Shown piece by piece: positions 34,895 to 47,660 of a DNA stretch of 64,000 bases. The stretch covers positions 6,697,001 through 6,761,000 of the forward strand of contig JAPFBL010001617.1 of NCBI GenBank assembly GCA_026182355.1, in the 5' to 3' direction. The notes beneath the pieces are model-generated. The model searched no databases. It was not told the origin of the DNA and was given only the letters and a program-made list of their open reading frames with translations. The number at the start of each line of letters is the position of its first letter. The first letter of the stretch is position 1. The DNA is from Hermatobates lingyangjiaoensis. Taxonomy: Eukaryota; Arthropoda; Insecta; Hemiptera; Hermatobatidae. The translations under genes and the position numbers were made by a program.

Positions 34895-35187
34895 GGTAAT
34901 TTTTGTACTATTATCTCGACAAGCAGCAATGTGCTGTCAATTTTTTTTTCGCATCTTGAATGAGTTTTATTCAATATGCTTAAAGCATATATAGAAGATT
35001 TTGAAAATTTTATATCGAAGGGTGGGACACCTGTTGACCTTGAGCAGGCATGCGTGTCTGGACTTTCAAGGGAGAAGTTTAATTTACTGCAGTAGACTCG
35101 TCTGTTGAACACAGTTAAGTTTTCGTAACCTCTAAAGATTGTACCAACAGTATCTCTCTCTTTGAAAAACTGAAGTGAAGGTTGCAT
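34849..35187 (-). pseudogene. Virus-like ORF, probable 5' half of a frameshifted gene
   Basis: There are 112 codons beginning MQPSLQFFKERDTVG, with NRRVYCSKLNFSL and a Cys-containing HACSRSTGVPP stretch. It precedes, on the same strand, the 77-codon frame and the PLA2-domain frame. The overlap with the next frame suggests a frameshift between them near 34,890. Composition is less AT-biased than the surroundings. Homology is not recognised; the element context (adintovirus/Maverick or parvovirus-derived) is inference from the PLA2 neighbour. Confidence 0.45.
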
Positions 35188-35189
35188 TA

Positions 35190-35640
35190 AGAGTTTGGAA
35201 ACACCAACTATAAATGCCCCTATAAAGGACAGATGTTATGATGCAGTGTGATAAACAATTGACAGGAAAAACTGTGATATATGAACAAAAAAAAATGTAG
35301 AGGTGTCTCTAGAAAAAGATCAGATATATAAGTAGAGGTCTGAAAAACTTAAAAGAAAATGTCTTATATTTTGTAAATGTTGTAAACTTTGTCACTGTGT
35401 GTTCGGTACCAGGATCCACGGCCCAACGTACTGTGCCATTTTAATGGCTAGAAGCAGATTTAAATCCTCGAACATCTTGAAGCGATTATTTCGGAATTTG
35501 ATTTAATATGGTGTTTCTATATACTGCTAAACGTTTTAATGAATGCTGTTCTTCTTTAAATTTGATCATTGCACTGTCAGTAGCTGCATGTAATGTAAAA
35601 TATTTAGTTCAAATGTCGAATGTACTTGTTTTTTAGTTTC
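35190..35640. other. Unrecognised spacer
   Basis: No gene or repeat is recognised between the virus-like ORFs and the LINE relic. It could hold the 5' end of the virus-like insert. Confidence 0.35.
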
Positions 35641-35642
35641 TG

Positions 35643-35935
35643 GGGTCCCAGAACACTTCAGTGAGGTACGCCTCTGTTCATCTGTCCTGTAGGGGAGTTT
35701 ATATTGTTAATAGTTACAAAAAACTGGTGGTATGAGAGGAACGAACGAATTATTTTTATAAACCAAGGAGGTAAGCTGAAACAGTGAAGCTTACGAAGAA
35801 GACCCTCATGTCAGACAGAGTCAAAATCCTTCTCTAGATCAAGGAACACAGCAACAACTTTTTTGGGAAACTGACCCACTGCAGGCGAGAGACTTAATGA
35901 ACTGAACCATCCTTCTCAACTGAAATGTAGTTCCA
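35643..35935 (-). pseudogene. LINE reverse-transcriptase relic (jockey/RTE-like)
   Basis: One minus-strand frame reads VVAVFLDLEKDFDSV, then HEGLLRKLH, LPPWFIKIIRSFLSYHQFF and, at the end, MNRGVPH and SVLGP. These are the catalytic FLD..KAFD region, the thumb-side spacing and the GVPQGSVLGP block of non-LTR reverse transcriptases, in the right order. Two TGA codons interrupt it (at the usual Trp after DSV and inside the PQGS block). One frameshift separates it from an upstream MVQFIKSL piece. The endonuclease and 3' part are not seen nearby. Confidence 0.82.
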
Positions 35936-35944
35936 TTAATGCAC

Positions 35945-38900
35945 TTTATAAATTTGCAACTATGTTTATGAAATCGGTATGATACATATGTATAACAATG
36001 ACAATAGATTGGTACAAATGAGTAAAGGACATGACTTTATGCTGCTGATGAACTAAACAAATAAGAAGTTCAAAAATCATCATAGGTTTGACTACAAAAA
36101 TAATTATATATATTAATACTAATCAAATATAAATTCAAATCTATTCCTTGATTGGGATTATATAGTTGCTATTTTGCTATCAAGCAACAAATTATTCCTT
36201 ATTTGATTTTATACCTTGTGATAGTGTTAAGGTGGGACGAAACTATCGTCTATTAACTACATAGACCGAAACTATGGCACTAGTATACACAGAGAGAAAG
36301 ACAATTGATTTAGTGCGTAAAGGATTTCTGCCAATTAAATTCCATTCTGTCAGAATGACTGCAGAATAATATGACCGTTAACAAAAGAATAAATGATATG
36401 GTTTTTAGCAACAAACAGGACATATTACTAGAAAAGGAAACTATCCTACTCGTACAAAATAAGTTAATTTTAAACAATCAAAGTATTTTTATAAAGATAG
36501 TGATCAACAATTATTAGAGGTTTATGTTTAAATTGCATTTCAAGAATATTCCTAACTGTATTTAATATTTCTATAATGTAACTATCAATATTTACATAAC
36601 ACTACTATTAATTAACAGTTCTTAATTTCTCCAATGGAATAAAATGTAAACAAATGAAACATCATTAAACCTTAAAGAGAAAAAAAATTATATAAACGTT
36701 TTCGATAAGAGCATCTGCATCACAGTCGGGTAACAAAATGGCAAATGCCATTTTTACATTTCTATGATATTTAGTTCTAGATGACGATACAGAGAAAAAT
36801 GTTTTGAACAAAAGTTGTAGAGAATAAAATTTGTAATCGACTAGGTTTCAAAGTTTCTTTAAAAACGTTTCTCATTAAAATATTTTAATCTGGTAGAATT
36901 AAAATGAATTGGATCGGAATGGATTGGACAAAATGAGACCGCTTCAATTCTAATTGAGTGTCATTTGGCTATTTCTATTGCGTTTTCTACGGATGCACAG
37001 GCAGCCACTTGATTTTTAAATTTATACATAGAGAAAGACAGAAACACATTCAATGAAAGGACCTTGTAAATTAATAAAAAACCGTAGACTCCATAAGCAA
37101 GCTTTCAAATAAAAATACATCAAGTACGGAGGTTACTAATAATAAATTATAAACCTTCAACTTTGCAGAGAATCTCCAAAATATGAACTAAATTAATTAA
37201 ACACAAAACAAATCATACCAACAGATACAATATAAAAAATAAATACGGGTAAGTTATAGATTAGAACTACTTAAACAAATCCAAAAGAAATTACCATTAA
37301 TGGAAATACTAAACTCACTTCTTTTAATATAAACACCTTAATAAAACACGAACTAGAAAACAGTAAGAAAAAGTTTAGCGTAAGATCAAAAAACTTTCAT
37401 TGACATCATAATAAATATACACTTTAACAGAAATAATATTAAATAACTGAAAAAAAATTAATAAACTGTTTCTTAAAATCTTGACCAGAAGTTGTCATTT
37501 GGAATAACTCCTACTAACACATTAAAAGTGATCAATTTTACTATCTTGAATTGAAATGATCATGTATTCGAAATATCCTTTATGAAAGAAATAAAGCTTT
37601 CCCCGTGCTTCACCAGGAGCGCAGGTAACAACTTTAGCTTACATGGTTTATTTCTAATTCTAGGAATCAGAAATCTGATTCCTGCCTATCGGTTCAATCA
37701 ATTCGGATCAAATTTAATATTTATCATTTATATGCAAGCAAATTTTTTTTAAATATTCGTATCAACTTAATCAAAGTCCTTTAAAATTAGTTTATCCCTA
37801 ATCCAGAACAGTTTTCTAAACTTTTAAAGCTGAAGATTTCTCTGCATAGATTGGGCACTACAAATATTAAATATAGATTAAAATGACAGACTCAGAGTAA
37901 TTTTAATCAAAGTCGTATGGACACACAGCTAGTAATTATTAATAAACTAAGACATTATTAGTAAAACTAAGATACAACTGGACAACTCTTAAATTGGCTA
38001 ACCACGTACACAGACATTGAAAAACGTACGCACTTACTTCACACAGGACACATCTGTCTGTGACTGACACACTTAATACGTTTCGACATAAAGGAGTCAT
38101 GCAGGAAGTCATTAACGAACAGACTAACTACACAACAAATGAAATATTCAAACCTATTCCAGACTTAGTAACAAAAACATCTATTAATATAAGAATGTCG
38201 AAAGCGTTGCTTTAACAGAGATGTATAACCCGAAGCATTTTGTTCACATTACATCCACTTGCTTAGCTCCAGTGATACCTCCCCAATAGGTACTCTGAAG
38301 TAGTAAATTATACATACCAAAAAAAAGGTTGTCTCGCTTAACAGAATAAATGTAAAAAGGAAAAACAGTTTAAACATTTTACTCCAACAACATGAGGTAG
38401 CAATTGTTTGGAAATAAATTAATAATTACGACTGTTACATTTAAGCCTTTTTAAAAGTTTGCCTAAAATTTTTTTAAAGATTTAAAAACTTCCCTATGTA
38501 ATATTTTTTATGATTTCTTAAATCTTGAAGATAAATGAAGTTCTCAAAACATTTTTCTGAAAATACATTAAGAATTTACAGGTGGATGAAATAAATATAA
38601 AGGACAGGTCAAATCCAGGGGTCTCATCCGATGGGTATGCCAGGTAAAGCAAGAGAGGGGAGTGCATAGTTTAGCCACTCAACAGAATAAACGAAAAAAA
38701 AAAAGAAAACAGTTTAAATGCGAATGTGAATATATATCCAAGGATACCTTCGAGTAGATTGATATATAATACAAAAGATGTACGGTGATAAACCAAAGCA
38801 TTGCCTACGTGAATTACCAACTTATAGAGAAAGAATATACCAATTATTCTCGATATGTTGATACACAATATGAAATATCAATGCAATTAAAATAAATTAT

Positions 38901-39797
38901 AAGGTAGTCTTTTAAATAAAATTAACAAGAGAAAAAATTTATTAACACACAAAATAATATATATATTATGAAGAATGGTTAAAGAGAATTACACTGCACA
39001 GTTGAGAGTAATCAATTTTCTGTCAGACGAAGTTAATCAAGTTGTCATTATTCCCTTTTCGAATGATAATTATTTAACACCTGTGAGACGTTTAAAGCTA
39101 ATTTCATGCCATAAACAATATCAAAATACAATAAAATTATTCCTCCATTACAAAATGAACACTTAAGAGTGGTATCAACAACTACAATTTGTTTATATGA
39201 GATTAAAGGAATCAATTCTCTAAATGTAGGGGATGGCCTAGCAGCTATTCTTTTTATTTCATGTATTAAGAGTTACAGAGGTTATTAAGTGCGTGATTAT
39301 AGTGGACAATTATACATAACAAGTACGAGGGACGCCTGTACAAAGTATGCTGGTTCACTGTTATTATAATCATGCATATAAATCACTATCATTTTGTGAA
39401 TATTTCAATAATAGTAGAAATCCCCATCGTTGTCGGGTAAAGGTGTAGTTTTCAGCAAAAGTACTGCGATTTATTAAATTCACTTTTTCAATATAATTGA
39501 ATGTTATTGGAGCGGAATATCGACAAACTGTTATTGCTGGGGCTCCACCAAAATATTATAATGCAATAGAGCAAACTATTTAATTCAATCATTCATCAAT
39601 TCCATACAATGTATTAGAAAATATTGTTACATAATTTAGTGCCATAGACATATGGTTTAAATCTCCAAAACCTAATATATTTGTAGTTTTAAACAGACGT
39701 TCAGTCCCTGAACCCCGAGGGATTAGAGATGATTTCATGCAGTTTAAATGTAGTAAAAATGTTATATACATGTACATTATGATAAAACAGGGGTTCC
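35945..39797. other. Unrecognised AT-rich region
   Basis: I see no gene, RNA or bounded element in 3.8 kb. A segment near 36,780-36,860 (TTTTGAACAAAAGTTGTAGA) has the look of a dispersed insect repeat, but its limits are not visible. Short frames at 38,671-38,868 and 38,975-39,166 look like chance. Confidence 0.4.
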
Positions 39798-40049
39798 GTT
39801 TCCCTCCTCCATCTTAGGGAGGCATTTGAAGATTCAGGACCACATTCATTGTCATCCAAGGAAAATGTGTTTACCATAGTTACCAGGTGTTTACTTTGGT
39901 TAGTGCTCCAGTATTAACTGGTCACCAACAGAGTTATGTTGAAGCTGTAAGCAACACACTCTAGTCAGAAGTCTAAAAAAAGCATTCCTCAGGCAATCTT
40001 CTCTTGTTTGATTAAACCAAAATCATTTAGGGACAAAGAGGAGGGAAAC
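39798..40049. repeat. Possible small element with 12-bp inverted ends
   Basis: GTTTCCCTCCTC (39,798-39,809) and GAGGAGGGAAAC (40,038-40,049) are perfect inverted repeats about 230 bp apart, around a GC-richer interior. No target duplication is clear, so this may be coincidence. Confidence 0.25.
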
Positions 40050-41255
40050 AAATGATTACATCAAAAATTGCAATTAGGTGTTTCAAGATTTAAAGTTTAA
40101 ATAACATTAATATGATTTTAGAAACAGGTTCGAAAACTAATGCTGCACAATTGCGTACCGAGATCACTACGTGTATTAAAATATTAAATACAAACTGCGC
40201 CTTATGATATTAAATATCTCTAAAGATATAAATGAAAACAACATATTGTCCACGATTAAGGTCCAAGATGTAGAGTTGTCTGCATATGCCAGTAGAGGAG
40301 TCTGACAGAAGTTAAAAGGGTAACTGTAAGTTAGAAAATAAACCGAAGGCACTGTGTTTTAGAAGATACACCTAAGTTATTGAACAAATGTTAAATAATA
40401 TGCTTATATAAATATAGGCGTGTATCTACTGACTCCAAATGCAACCTACTTGTTCTTAATGTTGTAGTGAATGTGACTTCAAAGATTGCAAAAATAAAAA
40501 ATGATACAACTAAGCATCACAGTTCCAATAGTATTAGTTAAAAACATGCTTTAAAGAATAAACTAGATACAAATCACTCTGCACTGGATTTCAGGTAAGA
40601 AAAACATATTAAAAACCAATATAAAACAGATTACAAATATCAAAGGCACTCTTAGTAAACAATGTTCTACCACTAATAGAACCTATGATTTGAATTGTAC
40701 AATGTAACCAGTAACGTTGGGAAATCGCTACTCGCTGACAATCTAGCGCAAACTATGGTAAAAATATAGACATCGTTCTCATTCAGAACCTTACACTATA
40801 AACAATCTAACTGTAGGCTTATCTAGTGCATTGCAACAATTTCAGTCAAGTCAAATAGAAACGTGGCTGTCATCATTCAGCACAATCAATTGATGGATAT
40901 GTGCCTAATTAACCAAGTTTCTAGTGAAAACCAAGTCCTCGTGGAATTGAATTTTAATAATAATAGTATGTGTAATAAGTGGCTATTTGGGATTTTATTA
41001 AGACATCCAGTTTTTTATTTTATTTTAGACATCTGCTTTTTATCAAGTGGTCCAGAAAAAACAGACCACTCAAACCTTTGAAAGCAGGTTAGAAAGTGAT
41101 AGTGAAAGGTAAACAGAATACATGAACAGAAGGAAATGTACTAAGTAAGCAGACTGGCACATTATACACAGTAAAGGCAAACAAAGTAGTTATACAAGAG
41201 ATGACATATTCATTAAAGTAAGATATTACCAGTAAGAACCGAACTGAGGAAATGA
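40050..41255. other. Unrecognised AT-rich region
   Basis: Nothing recognised. The 72-codon plus frame at 40,863-41,081 has no known domain. Confidence 0.4.
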
Positions 41256-41261
41256 AGTGAA

Positions 41262-41556
41262 GAAGACCAGGGTAGCCAAGAGACCAACGAGTTCACCTCA
41301 TGAACTGCCAGATCCGGGGTTCGATACCCACTCTGGCACTCGAGTTATTCACAAGGGAGGTGAAAAAAATCTGAGCACGTCGTCCCTCGGAAAGGACGTT
41401 AAACTGTCGGTCCCGGGCCTGTTCGATAATAGGTACTCATTAAAGATCCATTACATTACAGAATGTTCATCATGTAATATCACAATAAAGATCTTTAGCC
41501 TATGTGTGTTCTCTAATGGGGCAGCCACTCAACCTATCCTAATCTAATCCAATTGA
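41262..41556 (+). mobile_element. tRNA-derived SINE
   Basis: The head has an RNA polymerase III A-box-like TAGCCAAGAG (about 41,274) and a perfect B-box GGTTCGATACC (41,318-41,328), with the spacing of a tRNA gene. A conserved-looking body follows with CGTCCCTCGGAAAGGACGTT and GTCGGTCCCGGG, and an AATCTAATCC tail. It is far more GC-rich than its flanks. The 96-codon frame across it has no coding meaning. I could not define a target duplication. Confidence 0.75.
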
Positions 41557-41559
41557 AGC

Positions 41560-42570
41560 TCCTGAGTTCGTGGAACATAAAAATACCACTAATTCAGATG
41601 ATTGCAAGAAGGAGAAAGAGGAGATCAAAACCTTGCCAGAAGAGCTAACTACTGTAAATTCTGAAACAAAAGAGGGGAAAAAGAAGAAAACGAAAATACA
41701 TACAACAGTCTTACACCTGACAAACTGACATGAAAAAAAATGTCTTTAAAGTTTAAAGAACTACGTTTTAAGAGTAAATTATATTGTGATACTGTATTAT
41801 GTTTGTTTTTGAAATAGGAGGTATAAGATAGTCATCAATCATGCATTAAGAGCAATAATAACAATTTTTTATTGGTTGTAAAAGAAAACAAAAAAAATAA
41901 AAGCATATAGTAGTAAATCGGAACAAAACAGCAACACTGTCTGGCAGTTGGTGTTAATCACAGCATAAATATACATGATTGAAATAAAAGTATTGTGAAT
42001 TTGTAGATCATTATTGTCGCTTTTAACTGTAAGTGCTCTCCACAAAACGGGCCGACGTATATTTTCCACCAACCAAAATGGAATTTCATCAATGACAAGT
42101 GAATCATAAGGCTAATTTTAAACTATAGCTATGCCTTTTTAGCTTCTTTTTATCAACTTTGTTGAAAGAAGTATATTAAGTAGACCAATGTTGACTGTTT
42201 ATATTATAACATTATAATGATATAATTTCCATACACATTATTGCAACGCAGGCTAGTAATAACAAATTCATAGTTAAAATAAAAAAGAAAATTCATACAT
42301 TCCCTCATCTCTCTTTCTCTTCTTAAGTGATTGTTTCTAACAAATCTCTGCAGCCAAAGCAACCATAACGTTCAAATATGGTGTGCAGATATAAATAAAT
42401 ACAATTGTATACGTATTCAGCTTCAGGCTTTTTGTTGTTGTAAATTTGACCCTAAACCAGGCGAGTCAGAGAGGAACAGTACTTTCGATGCCTATATTTT
42501 TTATAAATTTTTTTTGAGTTGAGGTTGGTGGGAATTTAGACTCCAACTCGTCTAGTCTATAAATTAGACA
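41560..42570. other. Unrecognised AT-rich region
   Basis: No gene or bounded element seen. If a hAT element ends at 42,592, part of this stretch may belong to it. Confidence 0.35.
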
Positions 42571-42592
42571 CCACTCCGACTCCGCAACCCTG
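42571..42592 (-). mobile_element. Terminal sequence of a hAT-like element
   Basis: On the minus strand from 42,592 the sequence reads CAGGGTTGCGGAGTCGGAGT, which is the look of many invertebrate hAT terminal repeats. The element would extend to lower coordinates. No matching opposite end or 8-bp duplication was found. Confidence 0.4.
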
Positions 42593-42662
42593 ACTGTTAC
42601 CAAGCCGAAAAACTGGAATATTTTTCGTATAAAGTATTATTTAAAAAAAAAAGTGGAACGGT

Positions 42663-42766
42663 GGTGCTGGACTGAGACAGAAACACAATAGCTTGTGTTT
42701 TCGTTTCAGAGCTGGTGCTGGACTGAGATAGAAACACAATAGCTTGTGTTTTCGTTTCAGAGCTAG
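42663..42766 (+). repeat. Two tandem copies of a 51-bp unit with internal hairpin
   Basis: GGTGCTGGACTGAGA.AGAAA at 42,663 and 42,714 begin two copies with one difference. Each holds AAACACAA-TAGC-TTGTGTTT, a perfect 8-bp stem. Confidence 0.85.
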
Positions 42767-43563
42767 TAGGAAATTAGATATGAAATTTGGTCCCTCTGAC
42801 TCTTTGGTTCTTAAGATAGCCTGCTGACACTGACATACACACCAATTTGAAAATCAGATTTTATGAACTCAGGGTGAGCCCCCTGCAGGCCAGTATTTTA
42901 GTTCAAAAGTCTATATCGAAATTTTGGTCCAAACACTCACTTTCATTATTGTTTATTTCATTTAAAGGATAAATGAATGTAAAAAGGTATAGCACTTACG
43001 ATCTGAGTTACCCGCAATTTACTCAACGATCAAGCATATTCACTTTTAACATGTAGGTCATTTTCCCGTGACATGTTTAACACCCAATGTCGTATGTTCT
43101 TGCATTCATTTAAACAGAAGCAATGGATTGATTTACGCTCTTACTTTTATTGTATTTATTAAAGTAAAGTAAAAAGGCAAGATACTGTACGTTTGACATA
43201 ACTGCGGTAGTCACTGTCTCAGTTTCTTTAACAATACAAATGCTGCCAGGGCCATTGTAAATTACTTCTTTAGCTCTACCACATAGTACGTACAGTCGTA
43301 CCTCTTTATACAAAAGCCTCTTCTAACGAAAGGTCTTTCTGGAAAAAAAAGTTCATCTTACGAATTTGTTTCACCATATGAGAAAGGCCAAATTATCAAA
43401 AGTTCGTCCTCGTTTCCTCAGCTGGCAAACGTAAACATACCCCTAAAATACACTTTTTTTTTCTTGACATTTTTCCAAGGTCTCGTAATTTTTTTAGAAA
43501 ATAGACCACAAATAGCTTCGTTTTATCTTGTTTGGGAGTGACTTAACTGATATCGGATGGCCA

Positions 43564-43578
43564 CCCCCCCCCCCCCCC
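43564..43578 (+). repeat. Poly-C homopolymer (C15)
   Basis: Fifteen consecutive C residues, an i-motif/G-quadruplex candidate on the opposite strand, with uncertain true length. Confidence 0.85.
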
Positions 43579-44289
43579 TCTCATTGTTCCGGGTATTCCC
43601 TTGGACTAGAGGAACTTACCACAGACGATAGCAGTTAAAACAAGTGGAAAATGAAATGCACAAAAAATATAAAACAGAGAGAAGTAAATAAAACGTGAAG
43701 TTTTATAAAGTAAATAAAAGTTCTGAAGTTGAAAAAATTATGAATAAAAGTTCTAAAAAGTTAAAAAAATAATTTTCTATTCACTTCATAATTTTAAGTA
43801 AAGTTTGAAGTAAATTGTGCACGTGTGTTCGTACGGTACATATGTGTACGTTTTGCAGTTAAGAAACGTTTGTTTGGTTTGGTCTGGTCTACTACCTCTC
43901 TCTTTTCTGTTGAAGATGGATTGCCCTAAAATTTGAGTTTGTAAGCGTTTATTTACTCTGGGTGTTACTCTACTTCAATTATTATATTGGTTATTACATA
44001 TATGTATTAGTTATTTAATTTATCAAGTGTATTTTGGTATAATTGGAATCGCATCGTTAAATGAATACCCTACATTTCCGATTCTTTCATTACGATTCTC
44101 TTAAATTTTTAACTTATTTGAACTGAAATAACAATAAGTATTTGTTTGAAGCGAGATTAATACTGTCAAAAATGTACAATAAAAACGTCCAAGAACTTTT
44201 CTTGACTTATTTAATATGATGTACAAAAAGTTTATAAATTATTTCAAAGATAATCTTATAAGAATTTGCTTATTCCGCCTGTTTCCAAA

Positions 44290-45170
44290 CTTCCGAAAAT
44301 ATATCAATACTATATGACAGAAAGAGTATTGGAGCAGAAAAATGCATTCATAGCATACTGATCAGATCAAACAAAACCCCCATGCTTGGATGCCAACCAA
44401 TGGAGAGTTTTACAAAAAAAAAATTGGTATAGATTTTAAAGAGCTTTATGAATTTGACTAATTATTTAAGTGCGAGGCTTTGGCATCTTCAATTATTCCA
44501 AACACAAAAATTATTTGTGAATTCTTTGATAAAGGTGAAGTAAAGGGATTTTTCAATGGTCTAGATTCAACCTGATCAAGTTGGAAAGCTTCTGTCGCTC
44601 TAGATTTCCCACATATTTTAAAAACAAAAATTTGATTATAGCAACGTATTTAGACCCACAATACAAATCAACTTTTCTGGACGACGAGCAAGTCAACCAG
44701 CATGAAAAGTTACACCATTGGTTATTTGAAGATATAAATCCGATAAGTAAAAATAAAACCATCTTATTGACTACTTCACATTTAGATCTTTCTACAGATA
44801 AAAAAGTAGATACTGAGGATGAAAACACCTACTTCAACTTTAGCTTCAAACAATGCATGTAAGAATGCAAGAAAAAGACTAGAAAAACATCGAAAGTTAG
44901 AAAAACTACTTTAATAACTGATTATCATAAAAATGAAAGAGCATTGGAGAATGAAATCAAGTTAGAAATGCCCAAGTATGAAAAAGTTAAAATGATTGGA
45001 CAGGGCGAAGATCCTCTCCGATGGTGGTGCAGCGACCAGAATAATTTTCCAAATTTGTCAGTTGTGTCAAAGAAGTACTTGTGTGCCTCCCCATCTTCTG
45101 TTGAGGGTGAAAGGTTTAGTGTGGGAAGAACTCTTTATTAACCAAAACAAAATTGAATGATGGCAGATAC
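44290..45170 (+). pseudogene. hAT transposase relic (ZBED4-like), C-terminal half
   Basis: Broken plus-strand frames give ERVLEQKNAF, DANQWRVLQK, then SFCRSRFPTYFKNKNLIIA and ATYLDPQYKSTFLDDEQV, the conserved hAT core before the dimerisation region. The frame from 44,944 reads EIKLEMPKYEKV, then DPLRWWC, FPNLSVVSKKYLCASPSS and VEGERFSVG, which is the hAT C-terminal dimerisation domain. Frameshifts near 44,540 and stops separate the blocks. Element ends may lie near 44,035 and 45,994 (a TTGG..AATCG-like motif appears at both), but that is weak. Confidence 0.82.
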
Positions 45171-46116
45171 AGGACAAAAAAATTTGATGTTTCTTCAGTA
45201 AACACTCCACTGACAGGGTTTAATTATGAATAAGAAGTCAAATCAGGGATGCCACGCAGATCCTTCTAATCCTGCTCTTTTAAAAATACACATTTTTCAT
45301 ACTTTCTTATTTCTTTCAGGTACTTACTTCAGGCAATTTCAGTATAACGAATGGATAAAAATAATTAATGATAACTACAGATGAAGGAAAGTTATTTAAA
45401 CCTAGTTGGTAGTTACTAGTTGCATAATTTATTAAAATGTTTACTTTACATAGCAAGCTCTATTAATCAGTAATTTTTTCTACTCTGTTGATTCACAAAT
45501 AGAATTAAAAAAATTGGTCGGTAGCTTTTTTATATCCTCAAAAACAATTTATTTAATTAAAACCTAGCCTTTCTTGTCGTAAAGTGGACAAATTTTTAAA
45601 TAAAATTACACAATACCTTGAATTTGAATGACAATGTAAAATTAGCGAAAGGATTGAGTGTTAACCCAGTTAAGAAAGTATTATTGTATAGAGTAAATAC
45701 TATTTTTATGACGATTATTCTAACCTACTGATTATTTTTTCTAATATCTGTAGAAAAAAAATTATTTAGATATTTGATAGACATTTCCTAAAATATTCTG
45801 GCTACTCACTGTTCATACTTTTGTTTAACTGTGTCTAATTCCACTTATAATTTTCCTGCTATTTTGTTATACATTGAACAAATAAGGCCAACACAAAAAT
45901 TAATCAAGATAATTTAGTTGCTGAGCTTATACAGGTAAAACTTAAGCCGCTAAGGAATCGGAATTGAAAAAAATTTAGGAATCGTACCAACACTAGTATT
46001 GGGGGGACTTGGAACGCATTAGTCATTTACATGTAATTATCGATTCATCTTAAGCAAAACTGATCTTACGAAATCGATTCCGGAACGAGTCAATTTCCTA
46101 TGAAGAGCTATGACTG

Positions 46117-47655
46117 TGCTTCATTTGACTCTTAACGTACTTCATAACTTCAGACAGAGTAATTTTCCCATATAATTCCACTAATTAATTCCTCTACGTA
46201 ACAAGAATTTAAAAGACACAAAAATATAATCAAGAAAGAATAATTTAGATGTAGTTACAACCAATATGTTTTCTACCAGTTGTGATAAATAAAGGTTCCA
46301 GTTTAAGATCTACATTAAGCACTTATTAAAAAAAAAAAAAAAAAAAAAAGAAGAAAATTCATATTAATTTCCGAAGTATGAACTATAACACAAATATGTA
46401 AACAGGGCGCGTTTAAAAATAACATTTTCATAACTACATAACGAATATTCAGCTAACGCCGATTTGAACCAGATTTTGATACCTACTCACATCTTAGGAT
46501 CTCGCCTACGTAATGCTTACAACCATAATTTCACTAATAACCAAACAAATCAAAAATTAAATCCACTAAATGGTACAACCAATATAATATCAACAGTAGG
46601 CAATTTATGATTCATTAAAATTGTCTGCTATATAGAGGTTCTACATTAAAAGTAGCCAATCCTGTTCTCTGCCTTAATCTACGAAATTCTTAGATGGGAC
46701 CTTGGTGATTAACATAAGAGAACACAATGAAGAAAGTTCATTATTTAAGCTTGATAAATTCGTTATTACAAACTGTATATAATTATAATAATAAACTACA
46801 TTAGTAAACGAGAACAGTTTATTACATAAACTTAACGGTAGAAACGATTTTGCTCAAAACATCTCAAACAATAAAAAATAGATTTCACTTAACTTTTTGT
46901 AAAAAATCATACAAAATATGTAAACTTGAAGAAAACCAGATTATGAAATGAATAAGACGATATATGTAGATAATAATACATCCATATCACGTCATACTTC
47001 TAAACTGAATTACATTAGAGTAATAAGAAACAAATTTGAAGAGTACAAAATTAGGACAGTTTTGGTGGTTGTAGAAAATATATATCTATACATTTCTAAA
47101 TCAGTATCACAATAATTTCGAATCAAAATTAGTCCAGTGGATTTACTTTTCTCTTTTCTTCAACAACAAAATTTCAATTCAATATTCACAATTAGAAAAC
47201 CAAAAACTTAAACCTTTACCTTTCACCGAAGTCCTTATCAGGATTCGGTTAATGATAACGACTACGCCACAAAGACCCAGAGCTTTTTTTGTTCTGAAAT
47301 TATTCCTTTTAACTATTTTACTACTAAAAAGGTTTCTCTACGTATTCCTAATTTTCTATATACACTATTATCATGTACATTAATTGGGAAGTTACAGTAA
47401 ATGTACTTTCCTATTTTCATTCAATGAATAACTCTTTCCAAAATAACTAATCAATTTCTTTATAATACTTCCTAGAATATTTCTTTCTGTATTCCTACAA
47501 CACAGAAAGACTTCCGGATCAACAGGACTGAACAATTATTTCATCATTAAGGCAAATGTAAGTCTAAGTAATAGCTCCAAGCAATACTCAATATTTATCA
47601 TAATACCGGTCAACAAATTCCAAAAATAAAAATTTAAATCTAGGAGATAAGATTA
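46117..47655. other. Unrecognised AT-rich region with a poly-A run
   Basis: An A-run (about 46,327-46,348) could be the tail of an old retroposon. No gene is recognised. Confidence 0.35.
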
Positions 47656-47660
47656 CTCAC

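Larger units (their letters stand above)
43293..46116. mobile_element. Tigger/pogo-like element, disrupted
   Basis: The left end CAGTCGTACCTCTTTATA (43,293-43,310), next to TA at 43,291-43,292, matches the inverted right end CAGTCATAGCTCTTCATA (minus strand from 46,116) with three mismatches. Further in, TCTTACGAA recurs in both arms. This is the terminal style of Tigger/pogo elements, which duplicate TA; the right-hand TA has become TG. The 2.8 kb between holds a hAT transposase relic rather than a pogo transposase, so it looks like a Tigger MITE with a later insertion. Confidence 0.55.

Noticed and set aside
39798..40049. Pair of 12-bp inverted repeats as a transposon
   Set aside because: No target duplication or second copy was found, so I list it only as a low-confidence repeat.
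41257..41547. 96-codon frame over the SINE
   Set aside because: The DNA has RNA polymerase III promoter boxes and no coding signature; the open frame is incidental.
47222..47290. tRNA-like stretch on the minus strand (TGGCGTAGTCG A-box-like, GTTATC...GATAAGGA)
   Set aside because: The acceptor stem does not pair and no proper B-box follows; at best a decayed tRNA-derived SINE head.
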